From Achromobacter spanius (GTDB lineage Bacteria; Pseudomonadota; Gammaproteobacteria; Burkholderiales; Burkholderiaceae_B), in contig NZ_CP121261.1 in NCBI RefSeq assembly GCF_029637605.1, positions 3,968,001-4,032,000 of the forward strand: a stretch of 64,000 nucleotides of DNA, written 5' to 3'. This document shows, one piece after another, positions 28,654 to 37,135 of the stretch. The notes under the pieces were generated by a model, which made no database searches, was not told where the DNA came from, and saw nothing but the letters and a program-made list of their open reading frames with translations. A program made the translations under genes and the position numbers. Position 1 is the first letter of the stretch; each line of letters opens with the position of its first letter.

Positions 28654-29547
28654 ATGAGTGAGACAAAGACCCCGCTGGGCTTCATCGGCCTGGGCGTGAT
28701 GGGCGAACCCATGTGCGCCAACCTGGTCCGCAAATCCGGGCATCCGGTGTATGTGGCCGATATCAGCCAGGAACCCGTGGCCCGCGTCGGCGCATTGGGC
28801 GGACACGCCTGCGCATCGGTCGTGGAAGTGGCCCAGGCCGCCGAAATCGTGTTCCTGTCTTTGCCCAGCATCGTGCAGGTGGAACAGGTATGCACCGGAC
28901 CCGGTGGCCTGGTGGAAGCCGCCGGCCGCGTGCGCATCGTGGTGGACATGAGCACCAGTGACGTCGGCCGCACCCGCCGCCTGGCCGAGGTTCTGCGTGG
29001 CCACGGCATCCTGCTGATCGACGCGCCGGTGGCCCGCATGCGCGAAGCCGCTCGTCTGGGCACGCTGATGATCACCGTGGGCGCCACCCGCGAGGATTAC
29101 GAGGCGGTTCTGCCCTATCTGTCATGCATGGGCACGGACGTGCTGCTTTGCGGCGGCGTCGGCAACGGCCAGGTCGTGAAGATCATGAACAACATGGTGG
29201 TGTTCATGACCGTGCATGCGCTGGCCGAGGCCATCACGATCGGGCGCAGCGCGGGTGTCGACGGCACGCTGCTGCTCGATGCGCTGAGCAAGGGCTCGGC
29301 CGACAGTTTCGTGCTGCGCAATCCCGGCCAGAAGGCGCTTGCCGCGGAGACCTTTCCCGAGAAGACCTTTCCGACGGAATACGCCATCAAGGACATTCTG
29401 CTGGCGCTGGAACTGGCAAACCAGGGCGATGTCGACGCCCGCGCCGCCAAGCTGACGCATGACCTGCTTGAACGCACTCGCGCCGCCGGCTACGTCAAGG
29501 AGTACTACCCGGTGATGGTGAAGCTGATAGAACGCGGCTACGCCTGA
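28654..29547 (+). CDS. NAD(P)-dependent oxidoreductase of the beta-hydroxyacid dehydrogenase family
   Basis: A 297-residue protein with a Rossmann start GFIGLGVMGEPMCANL (residues 9-24) and the catalytic-Lys motif GNGQVVKIMNN (Lys176). Members oxidise or reduce 3-hydroxyisobutyrate, tartronate semialdehyde, threonate or sulfolactaldehyde. The usual substrate-binding motif DAPVSGG is replaced here by DAPVARM (from residue 123), with Arg in place of Gly. This suggests a substrate other than 3-hydroxyisobutyrate. First gene of the rightward operon, with a strong RBS. Confidence 0.87.
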   Translation: MSETKTPLGFIGLGVMGEPMCANLVRKSGHPVYVADISQEPVARVGALGGHACASVVEVAQAAEIVFLSLPSIVQVEQVCTGPGGLVEAAGRVRIVVDMSTSDVGRTRRLAEVLRGHGILLIDAPVARMREAARLGTLMITVGATREDYEAVLPYLSCMGTDVLLCGGVGNGQVVKIMNNMVVFMTVHALAEAITIGRSAGVDGTLLLDALSKGSADSFVLRNPGQKALAAETFPEKTFPTEYAIKDILLALELANQGDVDARAAKLTHDLLERTRAAGYVKEYYPVMVKLIERGYA

Positions 29548-29606
29548 ACCCCACCGTACTGCCTGCGGCGCCCGCCGTGCCGTGGACTTCCCTATTCGAG
29601 ACAATC

Positions 29607-30584
29607 ATGACATCCATGCTTCGCAGATGGGCGCTGCCCCTGCTCGCCACCGCGTTCGGCTTCAATGCCGCAGCCGCGGAATACCCCGTCAAGCCGATCA
29701 CACTGGTGATTGGATTTACCGCCGGCGGCCCGACGGACGCCGTCGGACGCTACCTGGCCCGCGGCCTGGAGGCCGAGCTTGGCCAGACCATCGTGGTGGA
29801 AAATCGCCCGGGCGCCAACGGCGTCGTGGCGTTGCAGGCCGTCAAGCGCGCCGCCGCCGACGGCTACACCCTTATGCTCGGCAGCAGCGGCACGCTGTCC
29901 ATCGAACCCGTCTACAAGCAGAAGGTCGACTACCAGGTGCTGAAGGACTTCCAACCCGTCGCCCTGGTCGCCAGCTACCCGTATTTGCTGGTCGTGCCCG
30001 CTGATTCGCCCTTCAAAACGGTGCAGGAATTGATCGCCGGCGCGCGGCAGAAGCCCGGCGCGCTGACCTTCGCATCCGCCGGCAACGGCGCCGTGAATCA
30101 CCTGGCTGGCGAATGGTTCAAGAGCGCGTCCCACGTAGACATCACCCACGTTCCCTACAAAGGCGACTCGGCGGCGATCGCGGATCTGGTGGCGGGACGC
30201 GTGGACATGGCGTTCTTGAGCGCAACCGCCGCAATGCCACAGGTGCAGGCAGGCAAGATGCGTGTGCTTGGCATCGCCGCCGCCAAGCCGTCGTCCGTGG
30301 CACCGGGCGTGCCCACCGTGGCGGCATCAGCCGGTATTCCAGGATTCAGCGCTGAACCGTGGAACGGCGTACTGGCGCCCGCCGGCGTGCCGCCTGCCGT
30401 GACGCAGCGTTTGAACGCCGCGATCAACAAGGTGATGGGCACCGAGGCCGCGCGCGACGCGCTGCTGAAGCTGGGCCAATACCCGATGACGGGCAGCCCC
30501 GACGACTTCGCGCGGCACATCGGCACGCAAACCGAGCGCTGGGCGCAAGTGATGCAGACCAGCCACATCGCAAAGGCGAATTAA
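29607..30584 (+). CDS. Bug family (tripartite tricarboxylate) periplasmic binding protein
   Basis: A 325-residue Bug protein. A signal peptide of about 21 residues ends near AAAAEYPVKP, followed by the family hallmarks ITLVIGFTAGGPTDAVGRYL and VVENRPGANGVVALQAV. Bug proteins bind carboxylated solutes for TctAB-type transporters or for signalling; none of the transporter genes is next to it. I chose the ATG at 29607 because it gives a clean signal peptide; the in-frame start at 29577 does not. Its stop TAA is followed directly by the ATG of the aldehyde dehydrogenase. Confidence 0.92.
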   Translation: MTSMLRRWALPLLATAFGFNAAAAEYPVKPITLVIGFTAGGPTDAVGRYLARGLEAELGQTIVVENRPGANGVVALQAVKRAAADGYTLMLGSSGTLSIEPVYKQKVDYQVLKDFQPVALVASYPYLLVVPADSPFKTVQELIAGARQKPGALTFASAGNGAVNHLAGEWFKSASHVDITHVPYKGDSAAIADLVAGRVDMAFLSATAAMPQVQAGKMRVLGIAAAKPSSVAPGVPTVAASAGIPGFSAEPWNGVLAPAGVPPAVTQRLNAAINKVMGTEAARDALLKLGQYPMTGSPDDFARHIGTQTERWAQVMQTSHIAKAN

Positions 30585-32015
30585 ATGCACTATCCCGAAC
30601 TGAATCTACTGATAGGCGGCCGGGCCGTGCCCGCCGGCAACCGCTCGAGCCTGGACGTGATCGACCCGGCCACGCTGGACGTGCTGGGCCGTGTGCCGGT
30701 GGCCACGCCGGAAGACATCGACGAAGCGCTGGACGCCGCCCGGCGCAGCTTTCCGGGCTGGCGCGATACGCCCGCGCTGGAACGGGCGGCGATCCTGCGC
30801 CGCGCCGCCGCGCTCATGCGGGAACGCACTTCCCTCTTGGCATGGCTGATCACCCGCGAACTTGGCAAGCCCTTGCCCGAATCCGAAAAGGAAGTGGCGA
30901 CCGCCGCCGAAATGTTCGAATGGGCCGCCGAAGAGGCCCGGCGCACGTATGGCCGCCTGATCCCGGGGCGCGTCGGTGGCATCCGGCAAATGGCCATTCC
31001 CGAACCCGTCGGCCCCGTCGCGGCGTTCTCCGGGTGGAACGCCCCGGCGATCACGCCGTCGCGCAAGATAGCGGGCGCGTTGGCCGCCGGCTGCTCGATC
31101 GTGATCAAGCCATCCGAAGAAACACCCGCGATCGCGCTGGAAATCGGCCGTGCCCTGGCGGATGCCGGCCTGCCCGCCGGCGTGTTGAACATGCTGTTCG
31201 GCGACCCAGGCGAGATCTCGCGGTTGCTGATCGCCTCGCCCACGATCCGCATGCTGACGTTCACCGGTTCCACGTCCATTGGCCGCGATCTGGCGGTGAT
31301 GGCCGCCAGCGGCCTGAAGCGCGCCACGCTGGAATTGGGCGGGCATGCCCCGGTGTTGGTCTTCGATGACGCCGATCCGGAAGCCGCCGCCGATGCGCTG
31401 CTGGCCGCCAAGCTGCGCAATAGCGGTCAGATCTGCACGTCGCCCACCCGCATGTATGTGCAGCAAGGCGTCTACGAACGCTTTGTGCAGCGCCTGGCCG
31501 ATCGCGCCCGCGGCTGGCGTGTAGGCAACGGCCTGGATGCCGGCGTGCAAATGGGGCCGATGGCGAACCCGCGCCGGCTGGCCGCGATGGAATCCATGGT
31601 GGCCGATGCCGTCAAGCACGGCGCGCAGCTTGCCGCCGGGGGCTCGCGTCTGGACCTGCCGGGCTGGTTCTGGGCGCCGACCGTACTGCGCGATGTTGGC
31701 CCCGATTGCCTGGCCGCCAACACTGAACCCTTCGGACCGCTGGCGCTTGTGCAGCCTTTTGGCGATACGGATGAGGCGCTGGCGCTGGCCAACCGCCTGC
31801 CCTTCGGCTTGGCGTCCTATGTGTACACGCGCGACGCGGCCACCGCGCGGCTGGCGTCGGAGCGCCTCGAAAGCGGCGTCGTCTGCATCAACCATTGCCA
31901 GGCCTCGCTGCCGGAGACGCCCTTTGGCGGCTTCAAGGACAGCGGCCTGGGCAAGGAAGGCGGCGTCGAAGGCCTGCAGGAATTCATGCAGGTGAAGTAC
32001 GTCAGTCAACTGTAG
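30585..32015 (+). CDS. NAD(P)-dependent aldehyde dehydrogenase
   Basis: A 476-residue aldehyde dehydrogenase. The general base Glu250 lies in LELGGHAP, and the nucleophile Cys284 in NSGQICTSPTR, 34 residues apart as in the family. The C-terminal ETPFGGFKDSGLGKEGG is typical of succinate-semialdehyde and related dehydrogenases. It oxidises an aldehyde to the acid in the cytoplasm. It probably acts after the neighbouring hydroxyacid dehydrogenase family enzyme, yielding an acid that could be activated by the divergent ligase. The substrate is not determined. Confidence 0.93.
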   Translation: MHYPELNLLIGGRAVPAGNRSSLDVIDPATLDVLGRVPVATPEDIDEALDAARRSFPGWRDTPALERAAILRRAAALMRERTSLLAWLITRELGKPLPESEKEVATAAEMFEWAAEEARRTYGRLIPGRVGGIRQMAIPEPVGPVAAFSGWNAPAITPSRKIAGALAAGCSIVIKPSEETPAIALEIGRALADAGLPAGVLNMLFGDPGEISRLLIASPTIRMLTFTGSTSIGRDLAVMAASGLKRATLELGGHAPVLVFDDADPEAAADALLAAKLRNSGQICTSPTRMYVQQGVYERFVQRLADRARGWRVGNGLDAGVQMGPMANPRRLAAMESMVADAVKHGAQLAAGGSRLDLPGWFWAPTVLRDVGPDCLAANTEPFGPLALVQPFGDTDEALALANRLPFGLASYVYTRDAATARLASERLESGVVCINHCQASLPETPFGGFKDSGLGKEGGVEGLQEFMQVKYVSQL

Positions 32016-32038
32016 CCGCGTCCCCAAAGGAGAAGATC

Positions 32039-33274
32039 ATGAACAAGAAAATCACCGCCGTGCTTGCCTTGGTTGCAGGCACCGGCTTGGCCCATGCCCA
32101 GACTCAAACCGAGGCTCAAGCTGAGGCGCCCGCGGGCATTTCGGACGGTGTCGTACGCATCGGCGTGCTGACCGACATGTCCGGCGCGTATTCGGGCAAC
32201 GTCGGGCCGGGTTCCGTGCTGGCCACCCAGCTTGCCATCGAGGACTTCGGGGGCAAGGTGCTGGGCAAGCCCGTTGAAATGTTGTCCGCCGACCATCTGA
32301 ACAAGACTGATGTCGCCGCCGGACGGGCTCGGGAATGGATAGACCGCGACAAGGTCGACGTGGTGACCGAACTGGGCAACAGCGCGGTCGCGCTGGCCGT
32401 CATGAACATCGCTCGCGAAAAAGGCCGGATGACCATGGTGACGGGCGCCGGCGCCACTCGCATCACGGGCGAAGACTGCTCGCCCAATAACGTCCAATGG
32501 GTCTATGACACCTATGCGCTGGCCAAGGTGGGCACCCTGCCGCTGGTGAAGGCCGGCGCAAAAAAATGGTACTTCGTCACGGCCGACTATGCCTTCGGCC
32601 ATTCGCTGGAAAGCGACGGCATGCGCTTCGTCAAGGAAGGCGGCGGCACGGTGGCGGGCTCGGTCCGCTATCCCTTCCCGGGCACGGATTTCGCGTCCTT
32701 CCTGCTGTCGGCGCAAGCCAGCAAGGCCGACGCGGTCGCATTCGCCAGCGCGGGCGCCGACTTGCAGAACGAAATCAAGCAGGCGCGCGAGTTCGGCCTG
32801 GCCGACCGCCAGAAGCTCGTCGCCATGCTGATGAGCATCACGGACGTGCATGGCGTGGGTCTGGAAGCCGGCCAGGGCATGACGTTCGCCGAGACCTTTT
32901 ACTGGGACATGGACGACGAAACCCGCGCCTTCGCGCAGCGCTTCTTCAAAGCCGCCAACAAGATGCCGACCGCGCTGCAGGCCGGGCAGTACTCCGCCGT
33001 GCTGAACTACCTGCGCGCCGTGGAAAAGGCCGGCACGGACAACGTGGACGCCGTGATGCGCACGCTGCGCAGCATGCCGATCCATGACGCTTTTGCCCGC
33101 AACGCCCGCCTGCGAGAAGACGGAAAACTGATCCATGACACCTATGTCGTCGAGGTCAAGGCGCCGTCTGAATCCAAGGCCCCGTGGGACTATTACAAGA
33201 TCGTCAAGACGGTGCCAGGTGACGAGGCATTCATGCCCTTGGCCGAGAGCCAATGCAAGCTGGTCAGGAAATAA
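32039..33274 (+). CDS. ABC transporter substrate-binding protein (branched-chain amino acid type)
   Basis: A 411-residue periplasmic type 1 binding protein. The signal peptide (about 1-21, ends AHAQTQ) is followed by VVRIGVLTDMSGAYSGNVGPG and ADHLNKTDVAAGRAREWID, typical of LivK-like proteins that bind amides, aromatic acids or short acids. No permease or ATPase gene is nearby, so it must share components from elsewhere or serve as a sensor. RBS AAAGGAGA precedes the ATG at 32039; the longer frame overlaps the aldehyde dehydrogenase. Confidence 0.92.
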   Translation: MNKKITAVLALVAGTGLAHAQTQTEAQAEAPAGISDGVVRIGVLTDMSGAYSGNVGPGSVLATQLAIEDFGGKVLGKPVEMLSADHLNKTDVAAGRAREWIDRDKVDVVTELGNSAVALAVMNIAREKGRMTMVTGAGATRITGEDCSPNNVQWVYDTYALAKVGTLPLVKAGAKKWYFVTADYAFGHSLESDGMRFVKEGGGTVAGSVRYPFPGTDFASFLLSAQASKADAVAFASAGADLQNEIKQAREFGLADRQKLVAMLMSITDVHGVGLEAGQGMTFAETFYWDMDDETRAFAQRFFKAANKMPTALQAGQYSAVLNYLRAVEKAGTDNVDAVMRTLRSMPIHDAFARNARLREDGKLIHDTYVVEVKAPSESKAPWDYYKIVKTVPGDEAFMPLAESQCKLVRK

Positions 33275-33361
33275 TCTGGCAGTCGTCCGGCAATATCCGC
33301 CCGCCGACGATGTAGCGGCATCTACCTGCCGGCACGCCGCCTTTGTGACAAGGAACATCCG

Positions 33362-33745
33362 ATGCAAGACGACTTCATCCTTAACCGCCTGGCCGACGCC
33401 GTCAACCAGCAGGAACGCCTGGTGTGGCGCGGCCGGCACCTGAACACCACGTTCCTGCTCGAACGCGGCACGGACGCCTTCCTGATCACGGTGGCGGCGG
33501 GCCGCATCCAAGCCGTGCGCCAGGGCCCGTTCGTGATGCCGCGCTGGCAGTTCGCGCTGCGCGCCTCGGCTGAAGACTGGGCACAGTTCTGGCGCCCGTT
33601 GCCGCCGCCGGGTTACCACGACCTGATGGCACTCGTGAAATTCCGGCGCCTGCGCGCCGACGGCGACCTGTATCCCCTGATGTCCAATCTGCTGTATTTC
33701 AAGGACGTGCTGGCCTGCCCGCGCGCCGAAGGAGCGCCCTCGTGA
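33362..33745 (+). CDS. Small protein with SCP2-like sterol/lipid carrier features
   Basis: A 127-residue cytoplasmic protein without signal peptide. The stretch ALRASAEDWAQFWRPLPPPG and the following YHDLMALVKF / GDLYPLMSNLLYFKDVL resemble SCP2-type lipid-carrier domains, which bind hydrophobic acyl compounds. The similarity is judged by eye and is modest. Its stop overlaps the GTG start of the hydrolase (GTGA), so the two are translated together and may act on the same substrate. Confidence 0.7.
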   Translation: MQDDFILNRLADAVNQQERLVWRGRHLNTTFLLERGTDAFLITVAAGRIQAVRQGPFVMPRWQFALRASAEDWAQFWRPLPPPGYHDLMALVKFRRLRADGDLYPLMSNLLYFKDVLACPRAEGAPS

Positions 33746-34626
33746 ATCCGCAACAAGCGAATCCGGATCCCACTGTGTTCGAACCCATCATTGGCCGCTA
33801 TCTGCATTTGACGCTGGGCGGCCGCGCGCACCGGGTCTATGTCGAGGAAGCCGGCAGCGGCATCCCGCTGCTGTGCCTGCACACCGCGGGCGCCGATACC
33901 CGCCAGTACCGCGCCGTGATGAACGACCCAAGGATCCTTGAGTCGTTCCGCGTGATCGCGTTCGACCTCCCTTGGCACGGGAAGTCATCACCACCAGAAG
34001 GCTGGCAGCAGGAAACCTACCAACTGACGTCCGAAGACTACGCGCAAGCCATCATCGCCGTGGCCGACGCGATGGTGCTGGACCGGCCACTGGTGATGGG
34101 GTGCTCGATTGGCGGGCGCATCGTGCTGCATCTGGCGCTGGAACATGCGAACCGTTTCGGCGGCGCAATCGGGCTGCAATCGGGCGCCCATGTGGATCCC
34201 TATTACGACCTTGAATGGCTGAACCGGCCCGACGTGCATGGCGGCGAAGTCTGCGCCGGCATCGTATCCGGCCTGGTCGGCCCGGGCAGCCCCGACAACC
34301 ATCGCTGGGAAACACTGTGGCACTACATGCAGAGCGGCCCGGGTGTGTTCAAGGGCGACCTCCATTTCTACACGGCCGATGGCGACATCCGCGACCGCGT
34401 AGCCCGGATCGACACGCGCCATTGCCCGTTGTGGCTGTTGACCGGCGAGTACGACTATTCCTGCACGCCGCAAGACACCGAGTTCCTGGCCGGACGCATC
34501 GCGGGATCCCACTGGCAGATCATGGAAGGCATGGGCCACTTTCCCATGAGCGAAGACCCCGACCGCTTCCTGGACTATCTACGTCCGGTGCTGGCGCAGG
34601 CGGCCGAGGCGCGGCAGAGCGGATAG
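33742..34626 (+). CDS. Alpha/beta hydrolase
   Basis: A 294-residue alpha/beta hydrolase. The nucleophile elbow is GCSIGG (Ser122), an acid residue sits in TGEYDYSC, and the His is in GMGHFPM, so the triad is complete. An HTAGADTRQYR segment near residue 51 matches the oxyanion-hole region. Candidates are an ester or enol-lactone hydrolase. The GTG start overlaps the SCP2-like gene by 4 bases. It is the last gene of the rightward catabolic operon and converges with the LysR gene. Confidence 0.9.
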   Translation: MNPQQANPDPTVFEPIIGRYLHLTLGGRAHRVYVEEAGSGIPLLCLHTAGADTRQYRAVMNDPRILESFRVIAFDLPWHGKSSPPEGWQQETYQLTSEDYAQAIIAVADAMVLDRPLVMGCSIGGRIVLHLALEHANRFGGAIGLQSGAHVDPYYDLEWLNRPDVHGGEVCAGIVSGLVGPGSPDNHRWETLWHYMQSGPGVFKGDLHFYTADGDIRDRVARIDTRHCPLWLLTGEYDYSCTPQDTEFLAGRIAGSHWQIMEGMGHFPMSEDPDRFLDYLRPVLAQAAEARQSG

Positions 34627-34670
34627 CGTCCGTCACTTCTTATCGCGGCCACTTCTTGTCGCCGGCGCGT

Positions 34671-35573
34671 CTACTGTGCCGGCGACTCTGGCGCCAACAG
34701 CGCGGTCAGCAATTCATCCACTGGGCGTGCCAGTTGCGCCGTGTCGCGCACGCAAACGTAGAACTGCCGTTCGGCCCAATCATCGCGCAACCGCAGCAGC
34801 ACAAGCCCCATCGACGCCAGGTAGTGGCGAGCGATGCCTTCCGGCACCACACCAATGCCAAGGCCCTCACGGATCATCCGGCACCGGGTCTCGAAATTGG
34901 ACACTTGCAGCTTGACGTTGGGCGGCCTCGACAGCGTCTGCCCCGCATACGCCAGAAACTGGTCCAGCGAATGGCGGGGAAAGTAACCCAGCAGGTCATA
35001 ATCCAGCGCGTCCTCCAGAAACAGTTCCGTCCGCTCAGCCAGAGGATGCCCGACGGGCACCACCAGCCCAACGCGATCACGCCGGAACGGAAACGAGGCC
35101 ACGCCGGGCACGGGATGATCGGCGTGGTAGATGCCGAGATCGACCGAGGCCTCGGCCACCAGGCGGGGAATGTCGTAGCTGTGGCCCTCAAGCAAATCCA
35201 CGCTGACATCGCTGCGGCCCGCCAGGAACCGTCCCATCACGCCGGGCAGGAACTGCAGAATGGTCGACGGGTTGGAAGCCAGCCGGATCTTCGCCTGTCC
35301 GTTGAGGGAGTAGCCGTTGATCGCCTGTTCCGTCAGTTGGACGCTGCGCAGGATGGCCTTGGCGCGCTGGTAGAGCAAGACACCCGCGGACGTGGGTTCG
35401 ACGCCGCGGCCGTGGCGGTGCAGCAGCGTCCGGCCCAGGTGGCGCTCTAGCTCGGCCACTCGTTTGCTGGCCGCCGATGTCACCAGATTTTCCCGTTCGG
35501 CCGCTTTCGACAGGCTCTTTTCTTCGACGGCCGCGACGAAGATTTCCAGGGCAGGAATATCCAGCTTTTTCAT
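34671..35573 (-). CDS. LysR family transcriptional regulator
   Basis: A 300-residue LysR regulator. The N-terminal winged helix-turn-helix (about 4-63, LEIFVAAVEEKSLSKAAERE) is followed by a substrate-binding-fold effector domain with VVPVGHPLAER and MIREGLGIGVVPEGIARHYL. It converges with the catabolic operon and is the obvious candidate regulator for it, although it is not in the usual divergent position. The ATG at 35573 starts MKKLDIPALEIF and fits family length; an upstream ATG at 35621 would add 16 residues. Confidence 0.93.
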   Translation of the reverse strand: MKKLDIPALEIFVAAVEEKSLSKAAERENLVTSAASKRVAELERHLGRTLLHRHGRGVEPTSAGVLLYQRAKAILRSVQLTEQAINGYSLNGQAKIRLASNPSTILQFLPGVMGRFLAGRSDVSVDLLEGHSYDIPRLVAEASVDLGIYHADHPVPGVASFPFRRDRVGLVVPVGHPLAERTELFLEDALDYDLLGYFPRHSLDQFLAYAGQTLSRPPNVKLQVSNFETRCRMIREGLGIGVVPEGIARHYLASMGLVLLRLRDDWAERQFYVCVRDTAQLARPVDELLTALLAPESPAQ

Positions 35574-35636
35574 ATCGCGAATATACCGTGCCGCTACCCC
35601 ACTACCACGCTGATGGCTCACAAAGCCTCCAGACGC

Positions 35637-35670
35637 AAAAAAGCCGGCCCGCTTTCGCGATACCGGCTTT
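35637..35670 (-). terminator. Rho-independent terminator downstream of tRNA-Pro
   Basis: Read on the minus strand, AAAGCCGG and CCGGCTTTTTT frame a 15-base loop and end in a T-run. It lies about 50 bases past the tRNA 3' end, in the orientation of that gene. Confidence 0.85.
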
Positions 35671-35717
35671 CAGCTAAAAGTGTCGGGAAACACTTTCAAG
35701 AATTCGACCACAAATCA

Positions 35718-35795
<78 letters not shown>

Positions 35796-36014
35796 AATCA
35801 GTGAGTTTGGCAATCTGCCAAGCTCGTACTACCAACTTAGCGGCGCTCAGTGCTACCAAGTTTCTACTGCTTTTTTTTCTACTACTTTTTCCGCTGCCAA
35901 TTCAACAGCGACCGCTATTAGAACCTATATTCCGTTTTTTTGAAAATCAGGTTTGCTCACCTGCTCGGTTTGCTTCCCTGTCTTTCACTTCCATCCGGAA
36001 CATCAAGTTCGCTC

Positions 36015-36980
36015 TCAGCGATCTCTATTCACCGCGAAAGCGCAGAATTCTAGCAGAGAATCCAGAAAAGGCGAAACGGGGTAGATCGACAGCGCATCCC
36101 GAGCGCGATCTGCCTCGGCCACGGCGGCCAGGCGGGCGTGTTCCAGCGCATCGGTCGCTTGAATCGCGGCAGCCACGGCCGCGAAATCCGCGTCGCCCGT
36201 CTTGATGGCGTCGCGGATCAACTGTTGCTGTTCCGGCGTACCCACTTCCATCACGCGGATCAGCGGCAGCGTCGGCTTGCCTTCGCGCAAGTCATCACCC
36301 ACGTTCTTGCCCAAGGCGGCCGCATCGCCGCTGTAGTCCAGCACGTCGTCAACCAGTTGGAACGCGGTGCCCACGTGGCGGCCGTAGGCGGCGGCGGCGG
36401 CTTCCTGTTCGGGCGTGGCGCCCGCCAGCACGGCGCCCACCTGGGCGGCGGCTTCAAACAGCTTGGCGGTCTTGTAGCGCACCACTTGCAGGTAGCGTTC
36501 CTGCGAGACATCGGGATCGTGCACGTTCAGCAACTGCAGCACCTCGCCTTCGGCGATCACGGTCGTGGCCTCGGACAGGATGCTCATGATGCGCATCGAG
36601 TCGGCCTCGACCATCATCTCGAACGAACGGGAATACAGATAGTCGCCCACCAACACGCTGGCGGCGTTGCCGAACACGGCGTTGGCGGTTTCACGGCCAC
36701 GGCGCAGATCGGATTCGTCCACCACGTCGTCGTGCAGCAGCGTCGCGGTGTGGATGAATTCCACCACGGCGGCCAGCAGTTGGTGATGGGTGCCTTCGTA
36801 GCCCAGGGCGCGCGCCACCATCAACACCATGGCGGGGCGCATGCGCTTGCCGCCCGCGCCAATGATGTAGTCGCCAATCGTGCGGATCAAGACCACGTCC
36901 GAATTCAGCCGATCGCGGATGACCGCGTCGACAGCCTTCATGTCGTCTGCAATGGGGGCAATAAGCGCGGGGAGATTCAA
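36015..36980 (-). CDS. ispB: Polyprenyl (octaprenyl) diphosphate synthase
   Basis: About 321 residues. The two Asp-rich motifs are LLHDDVVDE and LVDDVLDY, and GGKRMRPAMVLM marks the substrate-binding region. The enzyme lengthens farnesyl diphosphate with isopentenyl units to make the ubiquinone side chain. The likely start is TTG at 36980 (reading LNLPALIAPIADDMKAVD), since the frame upstream to 37196 translates to a Pro/Arg-rich sequence unlike the family; there is no ATG in the right place. In many proteobacteria ispB adjoins rplU-rpmA-obgE, and here two genes lie between. Confidence 0.93.
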   Translation of the reverse strand: MNLPALIAPIADDMKAVDAVIRDRLNSDVVLIRTIGDYIIGAGGKRMRPAMVLMVARALGYEGTHHQLLAAVVEFIHTATLLHDDVVDESDLRRGRETANAVFGNAASVLVGDYLYSRSFEMMVEADSMRIMSILSEATTVIAEGEVLQLLNVHDPDVSQERYLQVVRYKTAKLFEAAAQVGAVLAGATPEQEAAAAAYGRHVGTAFQLVDDVLDYSGDAAALGKNVGDDLREGKPTLPLIRVMEVGTPEQQQLIRDAIKTGDADFAAVAAAIQATDALEHARLAAVAEADRARDALSIYPVSPFLDSLLEFCAFAVNRDR

Positions 36981-37135
36981 GACGTATCCGACAAGTGAAA
37001 CGAGCCGCAAGGGGGCTCTTACCGCTGGGCCCGCCAGGTGCGGCGGGGGATTCGACCAGCGATTATACGGGGTGTGACAAGAGGGGCGGCCCGCTGCCGC
37101 CCCTCTTGTCAGTGCAGGCGGCGCCGGCCGCCGCC

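Noticed and set aside
34658..34686. Hairpin GTCGCCGGC / GCCGGCGAC between the hydrolase and LysR genes as a terminator
   Set aside because: It overlaps the end of the LysR coding region and has no T-run; it may contribute but cannot be called a terminator.
35796..36014. Small gene in the A/T-rich gap between tRNA-Pro and ispB
   Set aside because: The only frame has no RBS or family features; the stretch more likely holds the tRNA promoter.
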